Source of the DNA: a virus
Virus record (IMG/VR): IMGVR_UViG_3300029309_000154
Coordinates: 10,100 to 34,013 of that record
Length of the DNA stretch: 23,914 bases
Direction: 5' to 3' (one strand)
The position numbers and the translations under genes were made by a program. Shown here piece after piece: positions 6,381 through 12,716 of this stretch. Within the stretch, counting starts at the first letter, position 1. The number at the start of each line of letters is the position of its first letter. Under the pieces are notes generated by a model that was not told where the DNA came from, did not search any database, and saw nothing but the letters and a program-made list of their open reading frames with translations.

Positions 6381-6791
6381 ATGAACTTTGCACAAATTAC
6401 TGTATCTGGAAACATTGGTTCTGACCCTGAGATTCGTGAGGTTAACGGCACAAAAGTTGCCAACCTTTCAATCGCAGTCAATGAGAACTATACCAACAAG
6501 TCAGGAGAGAAGGTAGAGAAGACTCACTGGTATCGCCTCGAAGCCTGGGATGGTTCTAATGGTAAAGGACTTGTATCCAATGTGATTGAACCCTATGCCA
6601 AGAAAGGTACAACCGTCTTTGCTCAAGGTTTTCCAATCATTGAAGAGTATGAGAAGGATGGACAGACACATCGTTCATTCAAAATCAAGCTTGCTGGTTC
6701 GGGTTCTACATTCCGTCTTGCAGGTAAATCTTCTCAGGAAGGAACTTCTGCTGAAGCCAAAAAGGTTAATACAGATGATATTCCATTCTAA
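6381..6791 (+). CDS. ssb: Single-stranded DNA-binding protein
   Basis: This is 136 residues with the OB-fold pattern of bacterial/phage SSB. It opens MNFAQITVSGNIGSDPEIRE, then VANLSIAVNENY, then THWYRLEAWDG, then YAKKGTTVFAQG. The extreme C-terminus is DDIPF, the acidic tip by which SSB recruits partner proteins. SSB coats single-stranded DNA during replication and recombination. AAAAGGAG lies eight bases before the ATG. A long structured leader upstream suggests post-transcriptional control, and a hairpin follows the stop. It probably acts with the exonuclease and annealing protein encoded downstream. Confidence 0.95.
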   Translation: MNFAQITVSGNIGSDPEIREVNGTKVANLSIAVNENYTNKSGEKVEKTHWYRLEAWDGSNGKGLVSNVIEPYAKKGTTVFAQGFPIIEEYEKDGQTHRSFKIKLAGSGSTFRLAGKSSQEGTSAEAKKVNTDDIPF

Positions 6792-6804
6792 TCATTAGTA
6801 GATT

Positions 6805-6842
6805 GGCGGTAGTTATGGTTTCCTTACAACATGGCTACCGCC
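6805..6842 (+). other. GC-rich intergenic hairpin after SSB
   Basis: GGCGGTAG (6805-6812) pairs perfectly with CTACCGCC (6835-6842) around a 22-base loop. TCTTTC follows, a poor U-tract, so termination would be weak at best. The arms share GGTAG/CTACC with the hairpin at 4792-4823. It may stabilise the 3' end of the ssb message or mark a processing site. Confidence 0.55.
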
Positions 6843-6871
6843 TCTTTCACAATTTAATGGAGACTTCACAA

Positions 6872-7051
6872 ATGGATGTAACTGAAATAAGTGTAGATGA
6901 ATTCAAGAAAGAACTAGAACGCCTCAAAAATGAAGTCATACATTTCAATCTTACAATGAATAATAACAGAAGAATAGTCAAAAAAAGACGACCTATGACT
7001 GCTTCAGAAGCCAAAAATATATCTGGATGGAGAAGCCCAAGGAGAAGCTAA
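6872..7051 (+). CDS. Small coiled-coil protein, unknown function
   Basis: This is 59 residues starting MDVTEISVDEFKKELERLKN. Residues about 9-28 look like a coiled coil, and the C-terminal half is strongly basic (RRIVKKRRPM). This ATG is preferred because GGAG lies nine bases upstream; the open frame reaches back into the hairpin after ssb. The last base of its stop is the first base of the next ATG. The basic tail could bind nucleic acid, but nothing identifies it. Confidence 0.62.
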   Translation: MDVTEISVDEFKKELERLKNEVIHFNLTMNNNRRIVKKRRPMTASEAKNISGWRSPRRS

Positions 7052-7125
7052 TGATAGATTTATATTTAATATCAATGGTTTGCTTTATTATATTAATGTT
7101 ACTGATGATGTGGAGTATACGATGA
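7051..7125 (+). CDS. 24-residue single-helix membrane microprotein
   Basis: The frame reads MIDLYLISMVCFIILMLLMM then WSIR and stop. Nearly the whole peptide is one transmembrane helix. An AAGGAG site ends four to five bases before the ATG. The start overlaps the upstream stop (TAATG), and the stop region overlaps the next start (ATGA), the same junction style used throughout this operon. These three facts make translation likely despite the tiny size. Confidence 0.55.
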   Translation: MIDLYLISMVCFIILMLLMMWSIR

Positions 7126-7268
7126 GTAATATTCACAATGACCTGATTAAAGAAAAATTATACGAAGAAGCACTTGAAGAACTCGAAACTTTCTTTGATG
7201 ACAAAGAAGCTCTTGAAAATGCTGCCACAGACTTGGCAGAAAGAAAGTGGAAAGAAAGAGATGGATAA
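7122..7268 (+). CDS. Small acidic helical protein, unknown function
   Basis: This is 48 residues starting MSNIHNDLIKEKLYEEALEE. It looks entirely helical and acidic with Lys patches. The ATG overlaps the stop of the 24-residue membrane peptide, with TGGAG six bases upstream. The stop lies inside the next gene, which starts at 7261 in another frame. No family recognised. Confidence 0.65.
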   Translation: MSNIHNDLIKEKLYEEALEELETFFDDKEALENAATDLAERKWKERDG

Positions 7269-7419
7269 TTCTTACGACATAAAAATTACACAAATATACA
7301 AAGTGACAGTTGGCGCCTCAAATGAGGAAGAAGCTATGGAGATAGCTGAACATTATGTCAGCACTAGCCCAGAACAATATGCAACAGAACTCTATTCAGA
7401 AGTGGAATCTTACGGATGA
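7261..7419 (+). CDS. Small protein, unknown function
   Basis: This is 52 residues starting MDNSYDIKITQIYKVTVGAS, then EEEAMEIAEHYV. The pattern of two strands, a helix and a short tail is a compact alpha/beta shape often seen in small phage proteins. It overlaps the preceding gene by eight bases and the next by four. A purine-rich GGAAAG precedes the start. The frame is open further upstream, but an earlier start would lie deep in the previous gene and has no binding site. Confidence 0.62.
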   Translation: MDNSYDIKITQIYKVTVGASNEEEAMEIAEHYVSTSPEQYATELYSEVESYG

Positions 7420-7634
7420 TGAATTACATCAGAAAATTATCTTTTATCAATAACAAAACACGATGGATTGGATGGTTTGTAACTGTCCATCTATTTTTAT
7501 CAGCAACAATCTTACTGATGCTAGTTGGAGTCGGTATCAATCCAACCTTATTGGTATCAGTAATTGGTGCGCCTCTTTGGATTGGCGTAGCTTTTGCCTC
7601 AAAATATATCACAGACAAAATCATGGAGGACTAA
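7416..7634 (+). CDS. Small two-helix membrane protein
   Basis: This is 72 residues starting MMNYIRKLSFINNKTRWIGW. Hydrophobic segments lie at about 18-40 and 43-62. The N-terminus is positively charged, so it is predicted to face the cytoplasm. It starts in the ATGA overlap with the previous stop; the second ATG (7419) is an equal candidate. No good binding site is visible, so coupling is likely. The stop abuts the next start. Function unknown. Confidence 0.65.
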   Translation: MMNYIRKLSFINNKTRWIGWFVTVHLFLSATILLMLVGVGINPTLLVSVIGAPLWIGVAFASKYITDKIMED

Positions 7635-7865
7635 ATGATAGATAAATATTTTCGTTGCACTGTTTCAACCACACCTGACAGAGTAGAAATGGATATTGAA
7701 GATTCATCTTGCATCACGTTCAGGTTCATTAATGGTAATACCGTACATCATACTGTCTATGTTCATCTTGAAGATATCGAAAAGGGTGACGTAGACTACA
7801 AATTGATGGATGGCCTTGTCAAAGGCGGAAAATACAACCTAATCCAAGTAAAAGAGGATACATAA
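7635..7865 (+). CDS. Small beta-rich protein, unknown function
   Basis: This is 76 residues starting MIDKYFRCTVSTTPDRVEMD. Alternating polar and hydrophobic residues (CITFRFINGNTVHHTVYVHL) suggest a beta sandwich or barrel, followed by a short helix. GGAGGAC sits just before the ATG, which directly follows the upstream stop. Its stop overlaps the start of the ParB-like gene in TAATG, so it is probably co-expressed with it. No family recognised. Confidence 0.68.
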   Translation: MIDKYFRCTVSTTPDRVEMDIEDSSCITFRFINGNTVHHTVYVHLEDIEKGDVDYKLMDGLVKGGKYNLIQVKEDT

Positions 7866-9463
7866 TGCAAACACAAATTAAACTCAAAGAGCTGAAGCAT
7901 TCACCAAACAATGTACGTCAGGTAAAAGCCTCAGACTCTTCTTTACATTCCTTGACTGAATCAATTCGATCCAAGGGACTACTTCATAACCTAGTTGTAT
8001 CTAAAAACGGTAAAGGATACAACGTGATTGATGGCAACAGACGACTCGATGCCCTCAACAAAATATACAAAGACAAATCAACTCCCATCAACTGTGTCGT
8101 TATTGAAGATGATACAGAGGTGGGTCTTCATGCCAATATGATGCGTGAAGACATGCATCCTCTTGACGAGTGTGATGTTATACAAGCTCTTGTAGCTGAT
8201 GGAGGTGAAGACTACGATTCGATTGCACTTCGCTTTGGTCAGACAGAACACTGGGTCAAGCAACGTATTGCTCTTTCAGAACTATCTGATTTGGCCAAGC
8301 AGAAGTTTCGTAACTATGAGTTCAATCTAGGTATTGCAAAAGAACTAACCCTTGGCACTCATGAGAAACAAGATGAGTATCTGACAGAATTTTCAAAAAA
8401 TAACAATGTTTATTACAAAGATTCTGCCAAACGGTTTCTTACATCAAACAAAATACCAACATCAAAAGCCCTGTTCACAATTGATGATACAAATATTCAT
8501 GAACTTGCTATTGAGAAAGATTTATTTGGTGATGAAGAGTTTATTACCAACTTCGAAGCCTTCGAAAGAATGCAAATGGCCTATGTCAATAGCCAAGTAG
8601 AAGCCAAAAAAATTGCAGGATACCATGATGTTATTCTTCTAAAAGATACATATTCATGGGAAGCACCAGAAGTGAAAAATTTACATCCAGCATATGGTGA
8701 TTCTTATGATAGGTCACAACTTATCATGGTTCTAAGCTATAACTCAGGTCGTTATGATCTAAATTACAGTGAATACATTGCTCCTGAAGAGTATGACAAT
8801 GACAAACAAATGAAAGAAGAAATGAAGGAGGAAGAAGAACTTACTCCATTGGTTATGAGTAAGCCTCAACGTGACATACTCAATGGATATTATGCAGAGC
8901 ATGTCAAAGAAAAACTAAACAACAAAAAATATATGAATCTTATGATGGCTTTGCTATGCCACAGAAAACTTGGCTATACTGCATTCGATAGTATGAATCG
9001 TATTGGCAATATATATGCAGACCATCAAAACAACTTTCCATCAGGAGGCGAACCAGATGACAACCCTACTCCTAGCTATATCAAATGTATTGAAGACCAT
9101 ACTGAACGTGCTATTGCTGCTTACCAAGATGACGGCACAAGCCCTCTACATTACTGCCTTACTCTCGATACTAAGGAACTCCATTGTTTATTTGTTGCGT
9201 GTTGTGTCACAGGCATATCTCGAACTGACCTTCTGGATGAGACGTTCACGAAAGAAATCGGTAACGATAGCATTGCGTCCCACTGGTTCAAACCAGACCA
9301 AAGATGGCTCAACAAATACACGAAAGAACAAATAGGTCAGCTAGAACTGATGGTATTTGGTATTGATTATCCTACTCTTACCAAATCCAACAGGACTAAG
9401 AAGCTAAGTGAAGCACTTGCTAACAATCCTGTCTTTGACCCTTACGGCTCTTGGCCACAGTGA
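7865..9463 (+). CDS. Large ParB-like protein (ParB N-terminal fold plus HTH)
   Basis: This is 532 residues. The N-terminus matches the ParB/Srx fold: KHSPNNVR near 11-18, VIDGNRRLDAL around 54-64 with the conserved GxRR, and NMMREDMHPLDE around 91-102. A helix-turn-helix-like segment follows (DYDSIALRFGQTEHWVKQRI, about 116-135). ParB proteins are CTP-dependent DNA clamps, and phage relatives are variously called nucleases or regulators. The long C-terminal part (about 200-532) has a tract rich in Glu and Lys (about 305-328) and ends with HWFKPDQRWLNKYTKEQ, which recalls ParB homologues of alphaproteobacterial plasmids. No ParA partner is present in the window, so partition is unlikely unless it lies outside. 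DNA silencing, host DNA handling or replication control are alternatives. It overlaps the convergent RuvC-like gene by 22 bases at the 3' ends. Confidence 0.85.
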   Translation: MQTQIKLKELKHSPNNVRQVKASDSSLHSLTESIRSKGLLHNLVVSKNGKGYNVIDGNRRLDALNKIYKDKSTPINCVVIEDDTEVGLHANMMREDMHPLDECDVIQALVADGGEDYDSIALRFGQTEHWVKQRIALSELSDLAKQKFRNYEFNLGIAKELTLGTHEKQDEYLTEFSKNNNVYYKDSAKRFLTSNKIPTSKALFTIDDTNIHELAIEKDLFGDEEFITNFEAFERMQMAYVNSQVEAKKIAGYHDVILLKDTYSWEAPEVKNLHPAYGDSYDRSQLIMVLSYNSGRYDLNYSEYIAPEEYDNDKQMKEEMKEEEELTPLVMSKPQRDILNGYYAEHVKEKLNNKKYMNLMMALLCHRKLGYTAFDSMNRIGNIYADHQNNFPSGGEPDDNPTPSYIKCIEDHTERAIAAYQDDGTSPLHYCLTLDTKELHCLFVACCVTGISRTDLLDETFTKEIGNDSIASHWFKPDQRWLNKYTKEQIGQLELMVFGIDYPTLTKSNRTKKLSEALANNPVFDPYGSWPQ

Positions 9464-9918
9464 AGACCCCAATAGGCAATCAAAGCTGATTCAGCTACAC
9501 CATCTTCGCATTTGAGCCTCCAATATTCTTCTGCCATTGGCATGAGTTCGGAGGCTCTTTGCCTTGCTTCATCTTTATTAGCAGATACTTGTAAATCAGA
9601 CTTCCACTTATGGGCAGACACTTCCATATAAGGATAGTTTTGTGATGCAAATATTCCTATGTATAAACCATAGTTAAAGCCTGTTTTAAAGGTGCTAGAG
9701 ACCCCTTGATTTGGCATTGCCTGTTGTTTTTCTATAAATATTCTAGAAGGCTTGTATGCCTCTATTCTGTTAATTATTTTAGCAAGGTCAAGAAACTTTT
9801 TTTTCTTCTTACCAATCTTAAAACTGCATATTGGAATGCGTTCTGCTACAACACAGTTTTTATTTTGGATAAACGTAATCCCACCTGTAATGCCGGGATC
9901 AATTCCGCATACTGTCAT
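9442..9918 (-). CDS. RuvC-like Holliday junction resolvase
   Basis: This is 158 residues from ATG 9918. Family motifs are visible: TVCGIDPGITGG at the N-terminus with the first acidic residue near 7, RIFIEKQQAMPNQG with Glu near 63, and CEDGVAESALIAYWG near the C-terminus with the final acidic pair. Together these form an RNase H-like active site. RuvC-type enzymes cut four-way junctions formed in recombination, and phages use them to trim branched DNA before packaging. The start is set by GGAG nine bases upstream, inside the HTH gene it overlaps by 20 bases. The open frame extends further upstream, but that part overlaps the HTH gene. It is one of only two leftward genes inside the early block. 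Confidence 0.9.
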   Translation of the reverse strand: MTVCGIDPGITGGITFIQNKNCVVAERIPICSFKIGKKKKKFLDLAKIINRIEAYKPSRIFIEKQQAMPNQGVSSTFKTGFNYGLYIGIFASQNYPYMEVSAHKWKSDLQVSANKDEARQRASELMPMAEEYWRLKCEDGVAESALIAYWGLHCGQEP

Positions 9919-10129
9919 TTTCAATCTCCAATTTAATTTTACAGCCAAGGGCCTCAGCCCAACAATACGCATTGAACAATGTTGGCTTTCTATTACCAAT
10001 TTCCCATTTAGCAACGAGTCCAGGTGCAACACCAATCATTTGATCTACCGCAGGTTGTGTAAGGCCTAAATGATATCTACGTTGTTGAAATTGTTTAATT
10101 AAATCAGAAACAAAATACTTTTCGTTCAT
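9899..10129 (-). CDS. XRE-type helix-turn-helix regulator
   Basis: This is 76 residues starting MNEKYFVSDLIKQFQQRRYH. Residues about 12-50 match a Cro/CI-type HTH: LGLTQPAVDQMIGVAPGLVA then KWEIGNRKPT. In this family the second helix of the HTH reads operator DNA. There is no dimerisation or cleavage domain, so it resembles Cro rather than CI. AAGGA lies about nine bases before the ATG. A promoter and a dyad centred on its -10 are directly upstream, suggesting autoregulation. It is transcribed with the resolvase, against the direction of the surrounding early genes. Confidence 0.85.
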   Translation of the reverse strand: MNEKYFVSDLIKQFQQRRYHLGLTQPAVDQMIGVAPGLVAKWEIGNRKPTLFNAYCWAEALGCKIKLEIENDSMRN

Positions 10130-10140
10130 AATTTACATCC

Positions 10141-10182
10141 TTCACATAAGCCAACTATATGGTAATGTGAATTGATTGACAA
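10141..10182 (-). promoter_or_regulatory. Promoter and operator dyad for the HTH-resolvase pair
   Basis: On the minus strand TTGTCA (10182-10177) and TATAGT (10159-10154) are separated by exactly 17 bases. A perfect inverted repeat TTCACAT (10141-10147) / ATGTGAA (10165-10171) has its centre at 10156, inside the -10 hexamer. A second inverted repeat TGGTAAT/ATTACCA spans about 10160-10192 and reaches the start of the divergent gene. On the plus strand TTTACA (10132-10137) and TATATG (10156-10161) form a weak overlapping promoter for that gene. Confidence 0.62.
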
Positions 10183-10193
10183 GGAATTACCAA

Positions 10194-10415
10194 ATGCCAA
10201 AACTTACAAGACAACATTTTAGGTGGTTAGCAAAGACAATCGCACCTATGACACATAACAAAGAACAATTTATCAGGGAGGTGAGAGCTTTCAATACCAA
10301 TACAAATTTTTGCCCATACAAATTCCGTGATGCTGTTGAAGATGCTATTGCAGATGCACAAGCCAACGAATGCGGGCCTGACTTATACAAGCTGGCCGAT
10401 TACAAGGAGAACTAA
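10194..10415 (+). CDS. Small protein divergent from the HTH regulator, unknown function
   Basis: This is 73 residues starting MPKLTRQHFRWLAKTIAPM, mostly helical with a basic first half and an acidic second half. A first-residues pattern of the kind LTRQHFRWLAKTIAP followed by FIREVRAFN...F is reminiscent of small phage proteins often found near recombination genes, but I cannot name it. AGGA lies eight bases before the ATG, which favours this start over one 18 bases earlier. One base separates its stop from the exonuclease ATG, and that gene's ribosome binding site lies inside this gene. Confidence 0.7.
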   Translation: MPKLTRQHFRWLAKTIAPMTHNKEQFIREVRAFNTNTNFCPYKFRDAVEDAIADAQANECGPDLYKLADYKEN

Positions 10416-10416
10416 G

Positions 10417-11310
10417 ATGCTTACACAAGCACAACTAAAAGAACGAGCTACCTACATTGGATCATCAGATGCGAAAGTTATTGCCTCTGGTGATATTGCT
10501 CAATGGGCTGTACTAGCCAAACAAAAACTAGGTGAAGAAGAATGGAAACCTAACAAGCAGACTCAGCTGATGCTTGATGCAGGGAATCACCTAGAGCCCT
10601 TTATCATTGACCAATGGGTAAAATCAACAGGAAGAAAAGTAAATTTTCGTGGTGGTGGTAAAACAATTACTAAACACTCTCTTATCCATGTAACAAAGAC
10701 AGAGATTCCTTTGCATTCTACATTTGATGGTCGTGTTGTAGGAGACAGCAATGCTCCATTTGAAGCAAAGGCACATTTTGGTTTCAAAGATATCGATGAA
10801 CTTTCTGATTACTATGCGGCTCAATGCCAACACCATATGATTGTATCTGGTTCTGATGCATGTTATTTCGTTGCATTTTTTGGTCTGCGCTGCAGGATTG
10901 AATGGCGTATGCTCAAGAAGGATGAATCATGGTGTGACATGTATCTCGAAAATTGTGAAAGATTTTGGGATTTCTATGTCAACAGCGCACAAGTGGAACA
11001 TGACTATCCTCTGCCTCCTGTTGACCATTCTGACATGTATGTAATGAATATGCGTGACTTAGAAGGATGGACAGAAGAAGATGACCATCTATTCGGATTT
11101 CAAGCACAACACATCATTGATGCTAAGAAATCTATTGAAGTCAGCGACCAGTGCAAGAATGCCTTCAAAAGCAAAATACCAGAGAATTGTCGCAGAATGG
11201 ATTATCAGCTTGGAGGTAATCTGAAAGGCCACATGATACGTGTTACACGTTCACGAAGTGGCACACTATCATGCTCACACATAGCACCGAAGGAGAAGAA
11301 TGATGAGTAA
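10417..11310 (+). CDS. YqaJ / lambda-exonuclease-type recombination nuclease
   Basis: This is 297 residues. The order of motifs fits the YqaJ branch of the PD-(D/E)XK superfamily: ATYIGSSDA near 11-19, DAGNHLEPFI near 54-63, HSTFDGRV near 100-107 carrying the metal-binding Asp, FEAKAH near 115-120 as the E-x-K, and YYAAQCQHHMIVSG near 132-145 as the Q motif. Such enzymes degrade the 5' strand from double-strand ends to give 3' overhangs for the annealing protein encoded next. AAGGAG lies six to seven bases before the ATG. The gene overlaps the annealing-protein gene by a few bases, a typical exonuclease plus annealase pair. The frame is open upstream, but the strong binding site fixes this start. 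Confidence 0.9.
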   Translation: MLTQAQLKERATYIGSSDAKVIASGDIAQWAVLAKQKLGEEEWKPNKQTQLMLDAGNHLEPFIIDQWVKSTGRKVNFRGGGKTITKHSLIHVTKTEIPLHSTFDGRVVGDSNAPFEAKAHFGFKDIDELSDYYAAQCQHHMIVSGSDACYFVAFFGLRCRIEWRMLKKDESWCDMYLENCERFWDFYVNSAQVEHDYPLPPVDHSDMYVMNMRDLEGWTEEDDHLFGFQAQHIIDAKKSIEVSDQCKNAFKSKIPENCRRMDYQLGGNLKGHMIRVTRSRSGTLSCSHIAPKEKNDE

Positions 11311-11872
11311 CATATGGCAAACACTATCACGTTTTGATGTATCAAAAGAAGTAGAACAGAAAGGTAAGTTTGACTATCTTTCATGGGCATGGGCTTGGGC
11401 TTATGTCAAAGAAAAGTATCCAGAAGCTACCTTCGAGAAGCATGTCTTTCGTGACAATCAGGACAACCCACTGCCTTTCATGCGTGATACCAAGGGCAAT
11501 ACCTTTGTCATGGTCAGTGTGACAATCGAAAGCATTACACATACGGAGATACACTATGTGATGGACAACCGTAATCAGGCAATACAGTTTCCTGATGCAA
11601 GTGCTGTCAACAAGGCTCTTCAGAGATGTCTTGTCAAGGCGATTGCTTTTCACGGCCTTGGCCTCAATGTCTATGCAGGTGAGGACTTGCCTATGGACTT
11701 GGATGAGGAAGATGGTTCTCTCATCATCGAAGCTTTCAACAAAGCTACATCCACGCAAGAGCTTGACGACTCTTGGCGTTTTCATGCAACATCAATCAGC
11801 ACACTTGGCAAACAAGCTAAACAAAGAGTGACTGATGCTTTCAAGACAAAGAAAACAAAACTCAAGAAATAA
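11303..11872 (+). CDS. Single-strand annealing protein, DUF1071 / Sak3-like
   Basis: This is 189 residues from the second of two adjacent ATGs (11300 and 11303). AAGGAG is seven bases before the second, better spaced than four. The N-terminus reads like DUF1071 proteins: WQTLSRFDVS, then KGKFDYLSWAWAWAYVKEKY, then PEATFE. A middle segment (DASAVNKALQRCLVKAIAFH) and GLGLNVYAGEDLP follow. From memory this Pfam family corresponds to the Rad52-like Sak3 annealing proteins. It would anneal single strands made by the upstream exonuclease and work with SSB. The C-terminus is Lys-rich (KTKKTKLKK). The next gene starts inside its last 38 bases. Confidence 0.85.
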   Translation: MSNIWQTLSRFDVSKEVEQKGKFDYLSWAWAWAYVKEKYPEATFEKHVFRDNQDNPLPFMRDTKGNTFVMVSVTIESITHTEIHYVMDNRNQAIQFPDASAVNKALQRCLVKAIAFHGLGLNVYAGEDLPMDLDEEDGSLIIEAFNKATSTQELDDSWRFHATSISTLGKQAKQRVTDAFKTKKTKLKK

Positions 11873-12059
11873 AGGCCTAGTAAGGTTTGAGAGATGTAGA
11901 GTCTGTGGTGAGATGATTAATTGCATCACAGGCTCTTTTATCATAACAGCGAGTAATATATTTAAATGTGATGATTGCTATCGTAACAATGAATGGGATG
12001 GCAGCCTTAATTTTGATTATCACTTTGAATACAGAGATATGTCTAGAAAGATGAAGTAA
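11835..12059 (+). CDS. Small zinc-ribbon-like protein
   Basis: This is 74 residues starting MLSRQRKQNSRNKGLVRFER. Two CxxC pairs (CRVC near residue 21 and CDDC near residue 45) could bind one zinc ion. The N-terminus is basic and the C-terminus is rich in aromatic and charged residues. No start other than ATG 11835 keeps the first CxxC in frame, so it overlaps the annealing gene by 38 bases in another frame. The binding site is weak. The stop overlaps the next start in TAATG. It may bind nucleic acid; specific role unknown. Confidence 0.62.
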   Translation: MLSRQRKQNSRNKGLVRFERCRVCGEMINCITGSFIITASNIFKCDDCYRNNEWDGSLNFDYHFEYRDMSRKMK

Positions 12060-12397
12060 TGTATAACGATATTCTATCAGACAATGCATTACATAAAATG
12101 CTTTGCAATAGAGCTATTATCTTTGGTAGCCAAACACAACAACACGAAGATTGCCTCTGGATAACTGGGTCTACGATTCACTCGGATTACAGACAATTAT
12201 TTATTTCCTTATCAGAAATAGATATAGAAAAAACTATCTTATCGGTGGTTATTACTGATGACACAGATGGTAAATCTTCTTATCTTATATTTGACAAACA
12301 ATCTTCTTTTAGAAAACAGCATATTATTATGCTTATAAATATTTTGATTGATGATATTATTGATGGAAATGGAAGAACAGTTAAAGTTTTTGAGTAA
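12059..12397 (+). CDS. Last early gene, unknown function
   Basis: This is 112 residues starting MYNDILSDNALHKMLCNRAI. The central part alternates hydrophobic and polar residues (TILSVVITDD, SSYLIF) as in beta strands, and a hydrophobic helix (QHIIMLINILIDDIIDG) lies near the C-terminus. No family recognised. It starts in a TAATG overlap with the zinc-ribbon gene and has only a poor binding site. Its stop abuts the end of a tiny leftward frame, so the early and late blocks meet exactly here. Confidence 0.68.
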   Translation: MYNDILSDNALHKMLCNRAIIFGSQTQQHEDCLWITGSTIHSDYRQLFISLSEIDIEKTILSVVITDDTDGKSSYLIFDKQSSFRKQHIIMLINILIDDIIDGNGRTVKVFE

Positions 12398-12481
12398 TCA
12401 TAAATAAATAATTATCCAGATTAAAACTCCTAATACAATAGCTAAACATAAAAATATTATTAAAAATGATAAGAAAGTCAT
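12398..12481 (-). CDS. Possible 27-residue membrane microprotein
   Basis: The minus strand reads MTFLSFLIIFLCLAIVLGVL followed by IWIIIYL and stop, nearly all hydrophobic, enough for one membrane helix. The start lies five bases after the stop of the preceding 74-residue gene, and the stop is directly adjacent to the stop of the convergent early gene, so the frame fills an otherwise empty gap. There is no clear ribosome binding site, and AT-rich DNA can give such frames by chance. Confidence 0.35.
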   Translation of the reverse strand: MTFLSFLIIFLCLAIVLGVLIWIIIYL

Positions 12482-12486
12482 TTATA

Positions 12487-12711
12487 TTATTTTTCTGGAA
12501 CACAATGAATCATAACTTTATAATATTCATTTGTATAAAAATGTTCCCACATTTTATCTTCAATCAAATACAAACATTGCTCTTCTGTCATAGGTTGCTG
12601 TAATACAACCTGATTGCCTATATATTGCCATTGAGTTCCAGTATTTCCCCACATAGATATCACAAGCAGAAAAGCAACTTCCTCAATAATATGGTGTGTA
12701 TCTAATATCAT
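12487..12711 (-). CDS. Small protein after the late terminator, unknown function
   Basis: This is 74 residues starting MILDTHHIIEEVAFLLVISM. Residues about 10-20 are hydrophobic, short for a signal peptide. The rest reads as a small folded domain with two cysteines (EEQCLYLIED and MIHCVPEK), a pattern seen in many small phage proteins that may be exported. No ribosome binding site is visible, and the ATG lies only six bases after the T-tract of a terminator, so expression by read-through or a leaderless message is implied. Alternatively the real start is the Met near residue 20. Function unknown. Confidence 0.55.
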   Translation of the reverse strand: MILDTHHIIEEVAFLLVISMWGNTGTQWQYIGNQVVLQQPMTEEQCLYLIEDKMWEHFYTNEYYKVMIHCVPEK

Positions 12712-12716
12712 ATATT

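Noticed and set aside
11381-11785. Leftward 134-codon open frame opposite the annealing protein gene
   Set aside because: It lies antisense within a well-supported gene, has no promoter or binding site, and its composition reflects the opposite strand.
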